DNA from: Bacillus carboniphilus
Lineage (GTDB): Bacteria; Bacillota; Bacilli; Bacillales; JAIVKR01
Length of the DNA stretch: 64,000 bases
NCBI RefSeq assembly: GCF_020524035.2
Contig: NZ_CP129013.1
Location: forward strand, 2,469,822-2,533,821
Direction of reading: 5' to 3'
Below the pieces are notes generated by a model. That model was not told the origin of the DNA. It worked only from the letters and a program-made list of their open reading frames with translations, and searched no databases. Within the stretch, counting starts at the first letter, position 1. Each line of letters begins with the position of its first letter. The position numbers were made by a program, and so were the translations under genes. Positions 52,698 through 63,056 of the stretch are shown in pieces.

Positions 52698-54365
52698 TTA
52701 CATTTTTTCTGGTGCCGAAACGCCAATCAATTTAAGAGCGTTCTTCAATGTAATTTGAGTCGCCTTCATCAAAGCTAAGCGGGCTTTTGATTTTTCTTGA
52801 TTGTCTATGTCTATGACCTTTTCAGCATTGTAAAAGCTATGAAGAGCAGAAGAAAGTTCATATATATAGTTCGTGATTCGGTGTGGAATTCGCTTCTCTG
52901 CTGCCTCTGCAATGGCAGAAGGAAACCCTCCTAATAGCTTAAGAAGCTCGATTTCTTTTTCAGAAATTAATTCCTCCAAAGAACTATTGTCCTCAAAAGA
53001 CCATCCTTGCTCCACTCCTTGACGAAGCATACTACATATACGAGCATGTGCATACTGTGCATAATATACAGGGTTATCATTTGATTTTGATACAGCTAAG
53101 TCTAGATCAAAATCGAGATGAGTGTCTCCACTTCTCATGGCAAAGAAGTAACGAACCGCATCAAGGCCGACCTCATCAACGAGTTCCCGCATCGTGACTG
53201 CTTTCCCTGTTCGCTTACTCATCTTTACTTTTTCCCCATTACGATAAAGATGAACGAGCTGAATGATCTCCACCTCAAGTGTCTCCTTATCATAACCTAG
53301 CGCTTGTATAGCAGCCTTCATTCTTGGAATATACCCATGATGATCCGCGCCCCATACATTAATTAATGTATCAAATCCTCGATCTAACTTATCTTTATGA
53401 TAAGCGATATCAGGTGTTAAATACGTATATGTTCCATCCTTCTTAATTAAAACACGGTCCTTATCATCACCGAATGTCGTTGAGCGGAACCAAGTCGCTC
53501 CTTCCTCTTCATACAAATGACCATTCTCTCTAAGGATTGTAAGTGCCTCGTCAATTTTCCCACTTTTATATAGAGACGTTTCTGGGTACCAAACATCAAA
53601 GTGGACACGGAATTCTTCCAAGTCTATTTTTAGTTTTTCTAATTCATATTGGAGACCATACTCACGAAAAAAGCTTAAACGATCTTCTTTTGCTTCAACA
53701 AATTTATCCCCATATTCATCTGCCAAACATTGACCAATTTCAATAATGTCTTTCCCGTGGTAACCATCTTCAGGCATAGGGAAGTCTTGGCCAAGCGCTT
53801 GCATATAACGGGCTTCAACAGAATACATTAAATTATTGATTTGATTGCCCGCGTCATTAATATAATACTCTCTAGAAACATCATACCCTGCCTTTTCAAG
53901 AATATTACAGAGCGCATCCCCTAATGAGGCGCCTCTTGCGTGTCCTAAATGCAGGTCTCCAGTTGGGTTTGCCGACACAAACTCATTTTGAATTTTATGT
54001 CCTTGTCCAACATTAACGGAACCGTAATCACTACCACTCTGAATTATTGTAGAGACAAGGTCCGTTAAATATCGATTGTCCAAATAAAAGTTAATAAATC
54101 CGGGTCCGGCAATTTCTACTTTTTCAATCGATGCCGTGCTCGTATCCAAATGGGCAACAATGTCTTCCGCTATTTTTCTTGGGGGTTTTTTCGCGATTCT
54201 TGCTAATTGCATAGCCATATTCGTTGAATAGTCTCCATGAGCTTTTTCTTTTGGAAGCTCCAACATGACGTCTGGTATTTGGTCTTCAGTCGCAAGGCTA
54301 GCGGATAAAACGGCTTTTTTAATTTCTGCCTTCAGCTGTTCCTTCTTTTCTTCCACAATATTCAT
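52698..54365 (-). CDS. argS: Arginyl-tRNA synthetase
   Basis: A 555-aa class I synthetase charging tRNA-Arg. The N-terminal Add1 domain leads to [20 protein letters not shown] (the HIGH motif as HLGH, about residue 132). The KMSK signature is [13 protein letters not shown] (about 376), and a DALR anticodon-binding domain ends with the C-terminus [10 protein letters not shown]. The length is typical. It directly abuts ywiB upstream (stop and start adjacent), the same arrangement as in B. subtilis. Confidence 0.97.
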   Translation of the reverse strand: MNIVEEKKEQLKAEIKKAVLSASLATEDQIPDVMLELPKEKAHGDYSTNMAMQLARIAKKPPRKIAEDIVAHLDTSTASIEKVEIAGPGFINFYLDNRYLTDLVSTIIQSGSDYGSVNVGQGHKIQNEFVSANPTGDLHLGHARGASLGDALCNILEKAGYDVSREYYINDAGNQINNLMYSVEARYMQALGQDFPMPEDGYHGKDIIEIGQCLADEYGDKFVEAKEDRLSFFREYGLQYELEKLKIDLEEFRVHFDVWYPETSLYKSGKIDEALTILRENGHLYEEEGATWFRSTTFGDDKDRVLIKKDGTYTYLTPDIAYHKDKLDRGFDTLINVWGADHHGYIPRMKAAIQALGYDKETLEVEIIQLVHLYRNGEKVKMSKRTGKAVTMRELVDEVGLDAVRYFFAMRSGDTHLDFDLDLAVSKSNDNPVYYAQYAHARICSMLRQGVEQGWSFEDNSSLEELISEKEIELLKLLGGFPSAIAEAAEKRIPHRITNYIYELSSALHSFYNAEKVIDIDNQEKSKARLALMKATQITLKNALKLIGVSAPEKM

Positions 54366-54794
54366 TCAGTTCTCCTCCTTGTACGTAACGGATAATGTAT
54401 GTAAATGATTTTGCCCTTCATCCATATCCAATTCATATTGAATATAAATGGCTCCCTTTTGATTGTCTGATTCTACTTTAAGAGACTTAGTGTAAGCATC
54501 TAACCTTAAATTCCCATATTTTGTCTTATACAGAGTTGAAGAGCTCTCTCCTTCTTGAAATCGTTGCTTCATACTAACAGCACCCGACCTCATAATTAAC
54601 GCTTTTTCTTCAGAAGCTTTAATTGTTGTCTGAATGACCTCATCATCCTGCACTTCATCGTATACTAAAAAAATATGGTCATTTTTTTTATAAAATACAC
54701 CCGTTGTATGAAATTCAATGGTATCTTCGTCATGTCCATTATTTATCTTGTTTTTTATATGTAATTTAATTTGTGTCTTATTCAAAGTAGACAC
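54366..54794 (-). CDS. ywiB: DUF1934 beta-barrel protein YwiB
   Basis: 142 aa, a small calycin-like barrel of the DUF1934 family: IKLHIKNKINNGHDEDTIEF, GVFYKKNDHIFLVYDE, SGAVSMKQRFQEGESSSTLY, and a C-terminal GAIYIQYELDMDEGQNHLHT. The function is unknown, but it is almost always next to argS. It is translated just upstream of argS with no spacer, suggesting coupling. Confidence 0.92.
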   Translation of the reverse strand: MSTLNKTQIKLHIKNKINNGHDEDTIEFHTTGVFYKKNDHIFLVYDEVQDDEVIQTTIKASEEKALIMRSGAVSMKQRFQEGESSSTLYKTKYGNLRLDAYTKSLKVESDNQKGAIYIQYELDMDEGQNHLHTLSVTYKEEN

Positions 54795-54859
54795 TCCCTT
54801 AATTTATATCAATAATTTCGATAACCTTTTAATTATAAAGGAACAGAAGGACTCAATTC

Positions 54860-55065
54860 AAGTATGTAAAGAAAAGCGGAAGCGACCGTTTAGCGACGAA
54901 GGTGAAAAAGGAACGTCAACTAAGAACAGTCACGTCCTGTGACTAACGTTGACGCTAGCACATCGTGTGCGTCGGAGTCGCTGGGCGCTGGAGCTAGACA
55001 ATAAGAAAAGCGGAAGCGACCGTTTAGTGACGAAGGCATGAGGAACGGGAGCAAATCTTGGTGCT
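54860..55065. repeat. Interspersed GC-rich repeat cluster
   Basis: AAAAGCGGAAGCGACCGTTTAG occurs twice (54876 and 55005; first 20 bases match) with GACGAAGG after each. Between them lie the palindromic AGTCACGTCCTGTGACT and a CTAGCACATCGTGTGCG hairpin. Related pieces occur at 50740, 59148-59170 and 63540-63790. It is a multi-copy, locus-bound repeat family. No gene in 54795-55124. Confidence 0.7.
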
Positions 55066-55089
55066 AGATCACCTTTGAAATTGAATTAG

Positions 55090-55114
55090 AAAAACACGGT
55101 TAATAAAACCGTGC
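55090..55114 (-). terminator. Terminator of speE-speB
   Basis: GCACGGTT/AACCGTG stem followed by T5 on the minus strand, 11 bp after speB. Confidence 0.85.
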
Positions 55115-55124
55115 TTCCCTTGAT

Positions 55125-56009
55125 CTATTTCGGTTGTTTTTTTACCCATCCCAATAGCATTTCACGAACAAACTTACTTGCAGCAATTTGAGTTTGTTCA
55201 GAGTGATCATAAGCAGGAGCAACTTCAACTAAATCGCAGCCGATAATCTGAACCTCTGAGTTTGAAATAGCGGTAATTGCCTCCAGTAATTCCTTCGAAG
55301 TAATGCCACCCGCTTCAGCGGTTCCTGTACCAGGTGCATGAGCTGGATCTAGAACATCGATATCAATTGTTATATAGACCTTTCTTCCAGCAAGCTCTGG
55401 TAACACTTTCTTTAAGGGCTCTGCTACGTCAAATTTAGACATGTGCATACCTGATTTCTTAGCAAATTCAAACTCTTCCTGTGTACCCGAACGAATGCCA
55501 AAAGAATAAACGTTTTCCGCCCCTAATAAATCGCACGCTTTACGAATCGGAGTTGAATGTGACAAAGGCTCCCCTTCATAATCCTCTCTTAAATCAGCAT
55601 GGGCATCAATATGGATAACGGCCATATCGGGATATTTTTCAACCATTGCTTTAAAAATCGGTAACGATACAAGATGTTCCCCGCCAAGACCTATCGGAAA
55701 TTTTCCTTTTTCTAATAGACTTGTAACGTATTCTTTAATCATGTCCAAGCTTCTTTGTGGATTGCCAAAAGGTAAAGGAATATCTCCAGCATCAAAATAT
55801 TTGACCTCTTCTAAATGGCGGTCAATGTAAGGACTATACTCTTCTAAACCGAGGGATACCTCACGTATACGAGCAGGCCCAAATCTTGATCCAGGCCTAA
55901 AAGAAACCGTCCAATCCATCGGCATGCCATAAATGACAGCCTCACTTTCTTCAAAGTTAGGGTGACTTTTAATAAATACATTCCCTGAATATGCTTCATC
56001 GAATTTCAT
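55125..56009 (-). CDS. speB: Agmatinase
   Basis: A 294-aa ureohydrolase converting agmatine to putrescine and urea. Two-Mn binding motifs are all present: FPIGLGGEHLVSLP (His), VIHIDAHADLREDYEG (DAHAD) and ITIDIDVLDPAHAPGTGTAE (D-x-D). GMPMDWTVSFRPGSRFGP is the N-terminal arginase-family motif. It lies 14 bp after speE on the same strand. Together they make putrescine and then spermidine. Confidence 0.96.
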   Translation of the reverse strand: MKFDEAYSGNVFIKSHPNFEESEAVIYGMPMDWTVSFRPGSRFGPARIREVSLGLEEYSPYIDRHLEEVKYFDAGDIPLPFGNPQRSLDMIKEYVTSLLEKGKFPIGLGGEHLVSLPIFKAMVEKYPDMAVIHIDAHADLREDYEGEPLSHSTPIRKACDLLGAENVYSFGIRSGTQEEFEFAKKSGMHMSKFDVAEPLKKVLPELAGRKVYITIDIDVLDPAHAPGTGTAEAGGITSKELLEAITAISNSEVQIIGCDLVEVAPAYDHSEQTQIAASKFVREMLLGWVKKQPK

Positions 56010-56023
56010 GTTCTTTCCTCTCC

Positions 56024-56854
56024 CTACTCCACTAAATCTTGAACAAATTTAGGTAAAACAAAAGATGCTTTATGAAGATCCTTTGTATAGTACTTTGTGT
56101 CTAACTCATGGAAACGTTCTTCTTTTACTTCAAGTGGATCATATTTTTTCGACCCAATTGTGAACGTCCATAGGCCACTTGGATAAGTTGGGATATTTGC
56201 CATATATAATCTTGTGATTGGGAATATCTCTTTCACATCTTTTTGAACGTTCTTAATGAGCTCAGGGGTAAACCATGGGTTGTCCGTTTGAGCTACAAAA
56301 ATACCATCGTCTTTCAACGCTTTTGAAATTCCTGCATAGAAGCCTTTTGTAAATAAGTTCACGGCTGGACCGACAGGCTCTGTTGAATCGACCATAATTA
56401 CATCATATTCGCCTTCACTTTCAGCAATGTGCATAAAGCCATCACCTACTTTTACCTCAACGCGAGGGTCATCAAGTTGTCCTGCAATCTCAGGTAAGTA
56501 TTTTTTTGAATACTCAATGACCTTTCCATCAATTTCAACTAACGTCGCTTTTTTGACACTTTTATGCTTTAGCACTTCACGTATAACGCCACCATCTCCG
56601 CCACCTACTACTAATACATTTTCTGGACGAGGATGGGTAAATAGCGGAACATGAGCAACCATTTCATGATAGACAAACTCATCTTTTTGAGAAGTCATCA
56701 CCATTCCATCAAGGAACAGCATATTCCCAAACTCTTCTGTTTCAGCCATTTCAAGTTTTTGAAATTCTGTTTGCTCTGTATGTAAAGTTTCTTTAATTTT
56801 CATTGTAATGCCGAAATTTTTCGTTTGCTTTTCTGTATACCAAAGTCCTGACAT
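56024..56854 (-). CDS. speE: Spermidine synthase
   Basis: 276 aa from the ATG at 56854 (GAAGGGAAG upstream); a longer frame adds 8 residues, but [19 protein letters not shown] fits the family N-terminus. It transfers aminopropyl from decarboxylated SAM to putrescine. The methyltransferase-like fold shows [35 protein letters not shown], and the catalytic [19 protein letters not shown] and QTDNPWF. A sigma-A promoter lies upstream. Confidence 0.96.
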   Translation of the reverse strand: MSGLWYTEKQTKNFGITMKIKETLHTEQTEFQKLEMAETEEFGNMLFLDGMVMTSQKDEFVYHEMVAHVPLFTHPRPENVLVVGGGDGGVIREVLKHKSVKKATLVEIDGKVIEYSKKYLPEIAGQLDDPRVEVKVGDGFMHIAESEGEYDVIMVDSTEPVGPAVNLFTKGFYAGISKALKDDGIFVAQTDNPWFTPELIKNVQKDVKEIFPITRLYMANIPTYPSGLWTFTIGSKKYDPLEVKEERFHELDTKYYTKDLHKASFVLPKFVQDLVE

Positions 56855-56951
56855 TTCAATCTTCCCTTCTTCTAACAATAATAAATCCTCTAGGGTTTCT
56901 AATCGACCTTATTGTACCCTCGCTCTAGCCTACCATACTAGCCTCAGAAAA

Positions 56952-56979
56952 AGTATAGAGTAATCTAGCAAAAAATCAA
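56952..56979 (-). promoter_or_regulatory. Sigma-A promoter of speE-speB
   Basis: The minus strand has TTGATT (56974-56979), 16 nt, TATACT (56952-56957), about 98 bp before the speE ATG. Confidence 0.7.
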
Positions 56980-57077
56980 GATTTAATAGGAATAATAGGT
57001 TTAAAAAATTTTAGCAAGTACCATACTTAAATAATAAAACTAAAAGCATTTCCCCTTAATATGAAGGAGCGAATTTT

Positions 57078-59141
57078 ATGGAGGTCATAACAACAAAAAG
57101 ATTTAAAAAAACCGTAAAACTATTACGTGCTTTTTTATTTTTAAGCGCAATCGCAACGACCTTCTTTTTATGCCTTTTGTTGGTAGTAATTATCATTGCC
57201 AAAATTCAAGGTCCTCCTTCTCTTTTCGTTCCTCAATCAACCATAATATATGCTGAGGATGAACAAAAAATTGGAGAGACTACTAATCAAAAACGATATT
57301 GGGTTCCATTAGACCAAATATCAACAGACGTAATTAATGCAACGATTGCAACGGAAGATCGAAAGTTTTATCAGCATCATGGTTTTGACATTATACGAAT
57401 GGGTGGAGCAGTTATTGCCGACCTTAAAGCAATGGCGAAGGTACAAGGAGCAAGTACCATTACGCAACAATACGCTAGAAATTTATTTCTATCAAATGAA
57501 AAGACATGGGTCAGGAAGGTAAAGGAAGCCTTTTACACCGTTCGATTAGAATTGAATTATGAAAAAGACGAAATATTAGAAGGGTATTTAAACACCATTT
57601 ATTATGGGCATGGACTATACGGAATAGAAGCGGCTTCTTTATACTACTTTAATAAACATGCACATGAATTAACCGTAGCGGAGAGCGCTCTATTAGCTGG
57701 GATTCCAAAAGGTCCTAGTTATTATTCACCTGAGACGAACTTTGAGAAAGCAAAAAATAGACAGGAACGTGTCCTTCAATCAATGTACAACGAAGAATTC
57801 ATTACTAAAGCTCAGTTTGAGGAAGCTCTAAATGAAAAAATAGTATTAAATGGAAAAACAAAGCAATCTAATGAAATGGTTGCCCCCTACTTTCAAGTTC
57901 AAGCCATTAAACAAGCAGCTGACATTTTAAATGTAGATCGTGAAAAAATAGATTCACTAGGTTTGAAGATTTATACTTCTTTGAATTTAGAGAGACAGCA
58001 AATAGCTGAGAAGTACATGAAACAAATTTTTGCTGATGAATCAACGATACAGCTTGGATTTTTAGCAATGGATCCTTTAACAGGGAAAGTTGAAGCCATG
58101 ATAGGGGGTAGAGATTATGAAGAAAGTCAATTTAATCGAGCCATTCAAGCAAAAAGACAGCCTGGTTCAACCATCAAGCCATTTTTATATTATGGAGGGA
58201 TTAAAGAAGGGGTGACTCCTGTTACGCCATTAAGAAGTGAACCTACTGTCTTCACTTATGATGACGGAAGGAAAAAATACCAACCTAGTAACTACCATGA
58301 TTACTATGCATACGATGATATTGATCTCATGCATGCTATTGCGTTATCAGATAATATTTATGCTGTCAAAATGCATATGTTTTTAGGGATGGATACCTTA
58401 ACAAATAGCGTGAAGGAGTTCGGGGTTCAAAGCCCAATTAAAGAAGTACCTTCTGCTGCATTAGGAACCTCTCCCGTCACCTTAATTGAAATGGTGAATG
58501 GATATGGTCATTTTGCTAATGGTGGAAAAGAGATCGAACCTGTTTTCGTAACAAAGATCGAGGACACTAATGGGCAGTTATTGTATGAGTTCAATCCAAT
58601 AACCAATCAAAAATTAGATCCTAAAACCACTTTTGTCACAACTCATCTAATGACGGGTATGTTCGATTCTCAATTAAACGATTACACGAAAGTAACTGGT
58701 AGTGGAATTGCTGACCTTTTAACGCATCAGTATGCTGGAAAATCTGGCTCTACACAAACAGATAGTTGGATGATTGGTTTTTCCCAAAACCTAGTCGCTG
58801 GTGTTTGGACTGGATATGATGATCCTAAAGAAATTGAGTCTTCGGAAGAAACTCAATATGCGAAAAAGATGTGGGCTTATTTTATGGAAGAAGCGTTAAA
58901 GGAAGATCCACCTAAAGAAGCGCCAATTCCAGATGGTGTCGTCGGGGTTATGGTCAATGTTGAAAATGGCCTTTTAGCGACTGAGGCATGCCCTGTCTCC
59001 CGACTTACCTACTTTATAGAGGGGACGGAACCAGAGAATTATTGTAAGGAGCATCTATTCGATCAGCTTCCTACGGAAACCCAGCAGCTCAATGAAAACA
59101 AAGAAAGATCTTGGCTAGATCTTATTCCATTCTGGCCTTAA
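57078..59141 (+). CDS. pbpG: Class A penicillin-binding protein 2D
   Basis: 687 aa. An N-terminal cytoplasmic tail and one TM helix (AFLFLSAIATTFFLCLLLVV) precede the glycosyltransferase domain: ATEDRKFYQHHGFD (catalytic Glu), GASTITQQYARNLFLS, RKVKEAFYTVRLELNYEKDE, and the second Glu region LTVAESALLAGIPKGPSYYS. The transpeptidase domain has SxxK in QPGSTIKPFLYY, SxN in ALSDNIYAVK, and KSG-T in GKSGSTQTDSW. It polymerises and cross-links peptidoglycan. PbpG of B. subtilis acts in the forespore, but I did not find a convincing SigF/SigG promoter here. AAGGAG precedes the ATG. Confidence 0.93.
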   Translation: MEVITTKRFKKTVKLLRAFLFLSAIATTFFLCLLLVVIIIAKIQGPPSLFVPQSTIIYAEDEQKIGETTNQKRYWVPLDQISTDVINATIATEDRKFYQHHGFDIIRMGGAVIADLKAMAKVQGASTITQQYARNLFLSNEKTWVRKVKEAFYTVRLELNYEKDEILEGYLNTIYYGHGLYGIEAASLYYFNKHAHELTVAESALLAGIPKGPSYYSPETNFEKAKNRQERVLQSMYNEEFITKAQFEEALNEKIVLNGKTKQSNEMVAPYFQVQAIKQAADILNVDREKIDSLGLKIYTSLNLERQQIAEKYMKQIFADESTIQLGFLAMDPLTGKVEAMIGGRDYEESQFNRAIQAKRQPGSTIKPFLYYGGIKEGVTPVTPLRSEPTVFTYDDGRKKYQPSNYHDYYAYDDIDLMHAIALSDNIYAVKMHMFLGMDTLTNSVKEFGVQSPIKEVPSAALGTSPVTLIEMVNGYGHFANGGKEIEPVFVTKIEDTNGQLLYEFNPITNQKLDPKTTFVTTHLMTGMFDSQLNDYTKVTGSGIADLLTHQYAGKSGSTQTDSWMIGFSQNLVAGVWTGYDDPKEIESSEETQYAKKMWAYFMEEALKEDPPKEAPIPDGVVGVMVNVENGLLATEACPVSRLTYFIEGTEPENYCKEHLFDQLPTETQQLNENKERSWLDLIPFWP

Positions 59142-59185
59142 GGAAAGCGCAATCGCCCGTTTAACGTCAACAAGTGATCTGAAAT

Positions 59186-59226
59186 GAAAAAGGCCCAATC
59201 TCCTAAAAGGAAATTGAGCCTTTTTC
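59186..59226 (+). terminator. Terminator of pbpG
   Basis: AAAAAGGCcCAAT and ATTGaGCCTTTTT arms with T5 after; a degenerate repeat fragment (AAAGCGCAATCGCCCG) lies just before it. Confidence 0.88.
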
Positions 59227-59309
59227 GTGTCCTAGTTTTATAAACTATACTCAGTTTACTAAATAACCTATGTAATTCACAATCACATAACACATTGTTC
59301 ACAAGATTG

Positions 59310-59820
59310 TCACAATAAACGATCCTTTAATTCCTTTAAAGAACGGCCCCACATTCCCTCATCGTGATTTTTTAAAAACTGTGCCAACACTTTTTTAGAA
59401 GACTCATCCATATGATCAACGATAATTTTTCTCTTCATTGATTTATCCATATAATTAACATGCTCAGGTAAATTCTTATATCCTCGTCTAATTTCTCGAT
59501 CTACGGTTAACTCACAAGCAGTCACACCAGCATAATAAGGCCCTTCTTCTTGTCGATCAATCGTCACCCACACTAGCCAGAAGGGTTTTCCATTTGGCAC
59601 CTCTTCTTTATTTGGTAAAAAATTTTATCCCTTTTTCAACACTGCTTCGTGCATGCATCGCTCCAATATCTACAAATGCCTCTTTTGCTTCAACATCAAT
59701 AAAAACAGGCGATATATTTTCTAAACTTAGCGCCCCAATACCATACCCACCATGACCGTCTGTCGGGTCATTTTTTATGATATTAAAACCAATGTTTTTC
59801 TTTTTTTTCTCTTCAGCCAT
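59310..59820 (-). pseudogene. ywhD: YwhD, frameshifted
   Basis: Homologous to the conserved Bacillus YwhD protein of about 170 aa. It starts at MAEEKKKKNIGFN (GGAGG upstream) and continues NIIKNDPTDGHGGYGIGALS and GAMHARSSVEKGIKF. It then breaks in a T6 run near 59629. The other frame supplies NKEEVPNGKPFWLVWVTID, EGPYYAGVTACELTVDREIR and VNYMDKSMKRKIIVDHMDES to the stop at 59310. Removing one T restores the full protein. Because all other positions are well conserved, a sequencing error is more likely than a true loss. The function is unknown. Confidence 0.85.
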
Positions 59821-59908
59821 TCTCACTACCTCCAATTCTTTGTTCTTGATTCTCCAGCAAGTAACCCTCTACTTAAGATAATAGAGGTTGTTCTAACATA
59901 AGGCAACG

Positions 59909-60549
59909 TCAACCAAATAACTGGAATAAACTATAGACAAAATCTTGACCATTCCGCATGATCGGATAAATCGTATAATTACCTAATGGAGTAAACACCA
60001 AAATTAAAAAAACAAGTGCTCCGTATTGCTCAAACCGAGTCATTTTTGCTCTTATTTCTCGGGAAACAATATCTTCAACAATTCGATAACCATCTAAAGG
60101 TGGTAACGGCAACAAGTTTAAAAACAAAAAGTAACACATTTAACGAAAGCAGCCACATTTAAAAACGTCCAAACAATTTCTGAGAAAGGTTGAGGGATGT
60201 TTCCAATTAAAGATGGATTTAGTAACAGGTAAGCAATAAAAGCAATCAATAGATTCACTAAAGGTCCTGCAACAGAAACAAGTATACTAGCTACTCTAGG
60301 GTTTTTAAAATAAAAACGATTAACTGGAACAGGTTTTGCCCAACCAAAGCCAGCGATAAAAATTAAAATGGTTCCAATCGGATCAAGATGCTTCAAAGGT
60401 GAGAGAGTTAGTCTCCCTTGATTTTTAGCGGTAGGGTCACCAAATTGAGATGCCACCCACGCATGAGAAAATTCGTGTAGGGTAAAAGCAATTACAAGGG
60501 CTACAGCTACGTAAGGGAGCCTCTCTAAATCATAAGCTAAAAAGTCCAT
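59909..60549 (-). pseudogene. ywhC: Site-2 protease family membrane protein YwhC, frameshifted
   Basis: An M50 membrane metalloprotease of about 213 aa if repaired. The N-terminal frame has ALVIAFTLHEFSHAWVASQF (the zinc-binding HExxH as HEFSH) and GRLTLSPLKHLDPIGTI, and runs to AAFVKCVTFCF. A one-base loss near 60125 shifts it. The second frame gives MCYFLFLNLLPLPPLDGYRI (the N/D-P-DG motif with the third zinc ligand) to 59909. The gene lies between ywhD and ywgA as in B. subtilis. It is likely a sequencing error or a very recent mutation. Confidence 0.85.
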
Positions 60550-60648
60550 TATTATTATCTCCTCTAAACAATATTTATTAAAACTATCCTTCGCGGACTT
60601 TGCTGTTCGATTCCAGTCTACTTAAAGCCAATATAGATGTCTAGACTT

Positions 60649-60677
60649 AAATAAGCACCCTTCAAGGGTGCTTATTT
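60649..60677 (-). terminator. Terminator of the 60688 gene
   Basis: AAATAAGCACCCTT-CA-AGGGTGCTTATTT, a 13-bp perfect hairpin with A/T flanks on both sides. Confidence 0.9.
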
Positions 60678-60687
60678 GTATAAAATA

Positions 60688-60903
60688 TTAAATCTCTTGT
60701 AAACTAATGTCGGAAACGCAGATCATTTTGAATCTCGTTACTTTATCTTCTTTAATAAAGTGAGTTTCACCTTGATCTTCGATTTCGATCCAACCGTTCT
60801 CACTATTTTTTAAGTTTTCAACGGTTTCTGATGATTCACTATCAATCAAATAGTTATGCTCGTCTCCGTTCGTCATTTCAAACGTAACTTTATAACGATC
60901 CAA
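60688..60903 (-). CDS. Small acidic hypothetical protein
   Basis: 71 aa from a TTG start with AGGAGGTG well spaced. It has MDRYKVTFEMTNGDEHNYLI, then ESSETVENLKNSENGWIEIE and THFIKEDKVTRFKMICVSD. It is a beta-rich acidic protein, probably a small SH3-like/Sm-like fold. I recognise no named family. It sits alone with its own terminator between ywhC and ywgA. Confidence 0.75.
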   Translation of the reverse strand: MDRYKVTFEMTNGDEHNYLIDSESSETVENLKNSENGWIEIEDQGETHFIKEDKVTRFKMICVSDISLQEI

Positions 60904-61036
60904 TTGTAAAACACCTCCTAGAATTACACCTTCAACATAAACAATAAAATTCCTTCAAAAAATATATTTTCATTTCTAATATACTCTTTAAGCACGTCAA
61001 GTATTAGTGAAATCCCTGAGGAGTTATGAACCAATT

Positions 61037-61549
61037 CTATACAAACTTTTCTTTCAGCTGTTCGATATATTGGAAAGCATGTTCAAACTCTTCTTCTGTA
61101 AATCGCAGCTTACTTTTCACTGTTTTTACTTTCTCTACGATTTCTTCTGTCGGTAAATAGTCAAAGTATAAAATGGTTGAGACTAACTCTAAAAAGCGAG
61201 AGGATTGTTTATTTAAATCCCCCATAGCAGAGCTGATTTCTGGAAGGTTTACTTCATGTTGTTTCAAAAATTCTTCTCCCGCTCCCGTTAGCTCATAAAG
61301 ATATTGAAAATAACCACCCTTTTTTTCCTTCGTTTCATGAACAAACCCTAAATTACACAACTCCTCGACTTGAAGTGTTAGTTCTTCAGAATAAGGACCG
61401 TAAAAATGAAAGTCAAACTTTTCGTTAAAGGGTATATGAAATTTCTTTGCAATAAAAATCATTTTTTGAAGCTTCTTTCGTCCAACAATTTGTTGACAAT
61501 CATTAAATACCTTCATTAATTTGGCGTGCTGATCAAACAATCCCTTCAT
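61037..61549 (-). CDS. ywgA: YwgA family protein
   Basis: 170 aa. It matches the conserved Firmicute YwgA: a winged-helix-like N-terminus (VGRKKLQKMIFIAKKFHIPF, FHFYGPYSEELTLQVEELCN) and a helical C-terminal half (RFTEEEFEHAFQYIEQLKEK). The function is unknown. It lies 31 bp downstream of ywfO on the same strand, so both are probably co-transcribed. Confidence 0.9.
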   Translation of the reverse strand: MKGLFDQHAKLMKVFNDCQQIVGRKKLQKMIFIAKKFHIPFNEKFDFHFYGPYSEELTLQVEELCNLGFVHETKEKKGGYFQYLYELTGAGEEFLKQHEVNLPEISSAMGDLNKQSSRFLELVSTILYFDYLPTEEIVEKVKTVKSKLRFTEEEFEHAFQYIEQLKEKFV

Positions 61550-61580
61550 CCCCTCTTTATCCTCTTCTCTTTTCTGACCA

Positions 61581-62921
61581 TTACTTATATCGTAAAATAC
61601 TTAAAATCTTTTTTTTGATTGACGGATTTGTCGAAAAGTCTTTTAAAAAGTCATAAGGAAAATACAATTTATGATCCGTACGTCTTTTTCCAGATATGGC
61701 ATCGACGATATCCGATTCTCTCGACAATTCTTTTAATTTGCCATTTGGCATCGCTAAATGAATAGGTACTCTCTCTCCTTCTTCACCTGGTCGATAAAAA
61801 TCATACGGTAAATCAGAAGAAGAATCTAAAATTAAATAATAATCTGGATCAATCCCAGCTTCTAAAAATAACCCTCTTAACTCAACTAGCTTCGTTAGCT
61901 GTTCATTATTTGGAATATATTCTATATATTTAAATAACCTTCTATTGACAAATCGGTTACATAAATCTTTTAATATAGGATCTTCTTCTTGTTGCCATGA
62001 TTGAAGATAAAATAAAATAACAGATTCATCTAACTTTAAATAATCTTCTAAGGTGACATCCTCCACAAAGATGGAATGAAAATGGGTGGGTGGATATTGG
62101 AATTTGTAGTGGTCTTGGTATAATTGCTTCGCTCTATGAAGAATTTTAGTTAATATCACTTCTGCACTTCTTGTTACTGGATGAAAGTAAACTTGCCAAT
62201 ACATTTGATACCTGCTCATGATGTAATCTTCCACAGCATGCATCCCACTTCTTTTGATGACTACTTGATCTTCCCTAGGCCTCATCACTCTTAATATACG
62301 CTCCATATCAAAGTGACCATAGCTGACACCCGTGTAGTAAGCATCTCGTTGAAGGTAATCCATACGGTCAGCATCGATTTGACTTGAAATTAAACTGACC
62401 ACTTGCTTATCTTTATACGTTTTGGCAATGACTTCTGCCACTTTTTGAGGGAAAACGGGATCCACTCGTTTTAATACTTGATGGACTTCGGTATCTCCGA
62501 GCAAAATCGCTTGTGTAAAAGCTTCATGATCAAAGTGGAAAACTTTTTCAAATGAGTGAGAAAAAGGGCCATGCCCTAAATCATGCAACAATGCAGCACA
62601 TAACGAAAGAAGTCTTTCATTCTCTTTCCATTCTGGACGTCCAATAAACACGTTATCTACAATTCTTCGAACAATTTCATAAACCCCCAGCGAATGATTG
62701 AAGCGGCTATGTTCAGCTCCATGAAACGTTAAGAAAGTCGTCCCCAGCTGGCGAATTCTTCTTAAGCGTTGAAACTCTTTCGTCCCTATTAAATCCCATA
62801 TAACGCGGTCCTTAACATGGATATATCGATGTACTGGGTCTTTAAAGACTTTTTCTTCATCAAGTTTCTCTTCAGAATATGACACCTTTTTATCCCTCTT
62901 CCATGTGTACTCAGTTTTCAT
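61581..62921 (-). CDS. ywfO: HD-domain phosphohydrolase YwfO
   Basis: A 446-aa SAMHD1/dGTPase-like HD phosphohydrolase: VIWDLIGTKEFQRLRRIRQL, HGAEHSRFNHSLGVYEI (first metal His), LLHDLGHGPFSHSFEKVFH (HD pair and downstream His) and SQIDADRMDYLQRDAYYTG (last Asp). Relatives hydrolyse dNTPs. The long C-terminal half ends with the family's dimer/anchor region. It is conserved next to ywgA. Confidence 0.93.
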   Translation of the reverse strand: MKTEYTWKRDKKVSYSEEKLDEEKVFKDPVHRYIHVKDRVIWDLIGTKEFQRLRRIRQLGTTFLTFHGAEHSRFNHSLGVYEIVRRIVDNVFIGRPEWKENERLLSLCAALLHDLGHGPFSHSFEKVFHFDHEAFTQAILLGDTEVHQVLKRVDPVFPQKVAEVIAKTYKDKQVVSLISSQIDADRMDYLQRDAYYTGVSYGHFDMERILRVMRPREDQVVIKRSGMHAVEDYIMSRYQMYWQVYFHPVTRSAEVILTKILHRAKQLYQDHYKFQYPPTHFHSIFVEDVTLEDYLKLDESVILFYLQSWQQEEDPILKDLCNRFVNRRLFKYIEYIPNNEQLTKLVELRGLFLEAGIDPDYYLILDSSSDLPYDFYRPGEEGERVPIHLAMPNGKLKELSRESDIVDAISGKRRTDHKLYFPYDFLKDFSTNPSIKKKILSILRYK

Positions 62922-62966
62922 TATATACCATTTTTATTTTATATTTTTAAAATGAATAAAAATAAT

Positions 62967-63009
62967 AAAATCACCCATGTGTTATGTTTCATACATAGGC
63001 GATTTTTTT
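62967..63009 (-). terminator. Terminator of the DUF1450 gene
   Basis: AAAATC.CC.ATG pairs with CAT.GG.GATTTTTTT with small bulges. Confidence 0.65.
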
Positions 63010-63056
63010 GAATGTATAGATGATTAAGCTTCACTTTATTCCTAAAAGTTATGGTT

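Noticed and set aside
60590-60635. T-loop-like GTTCGATTCC suggesting a tRNA
   Set aside because: The flanking bases do not form a T-stem, and no acceptor, D or anticodon arms can be folded around it.
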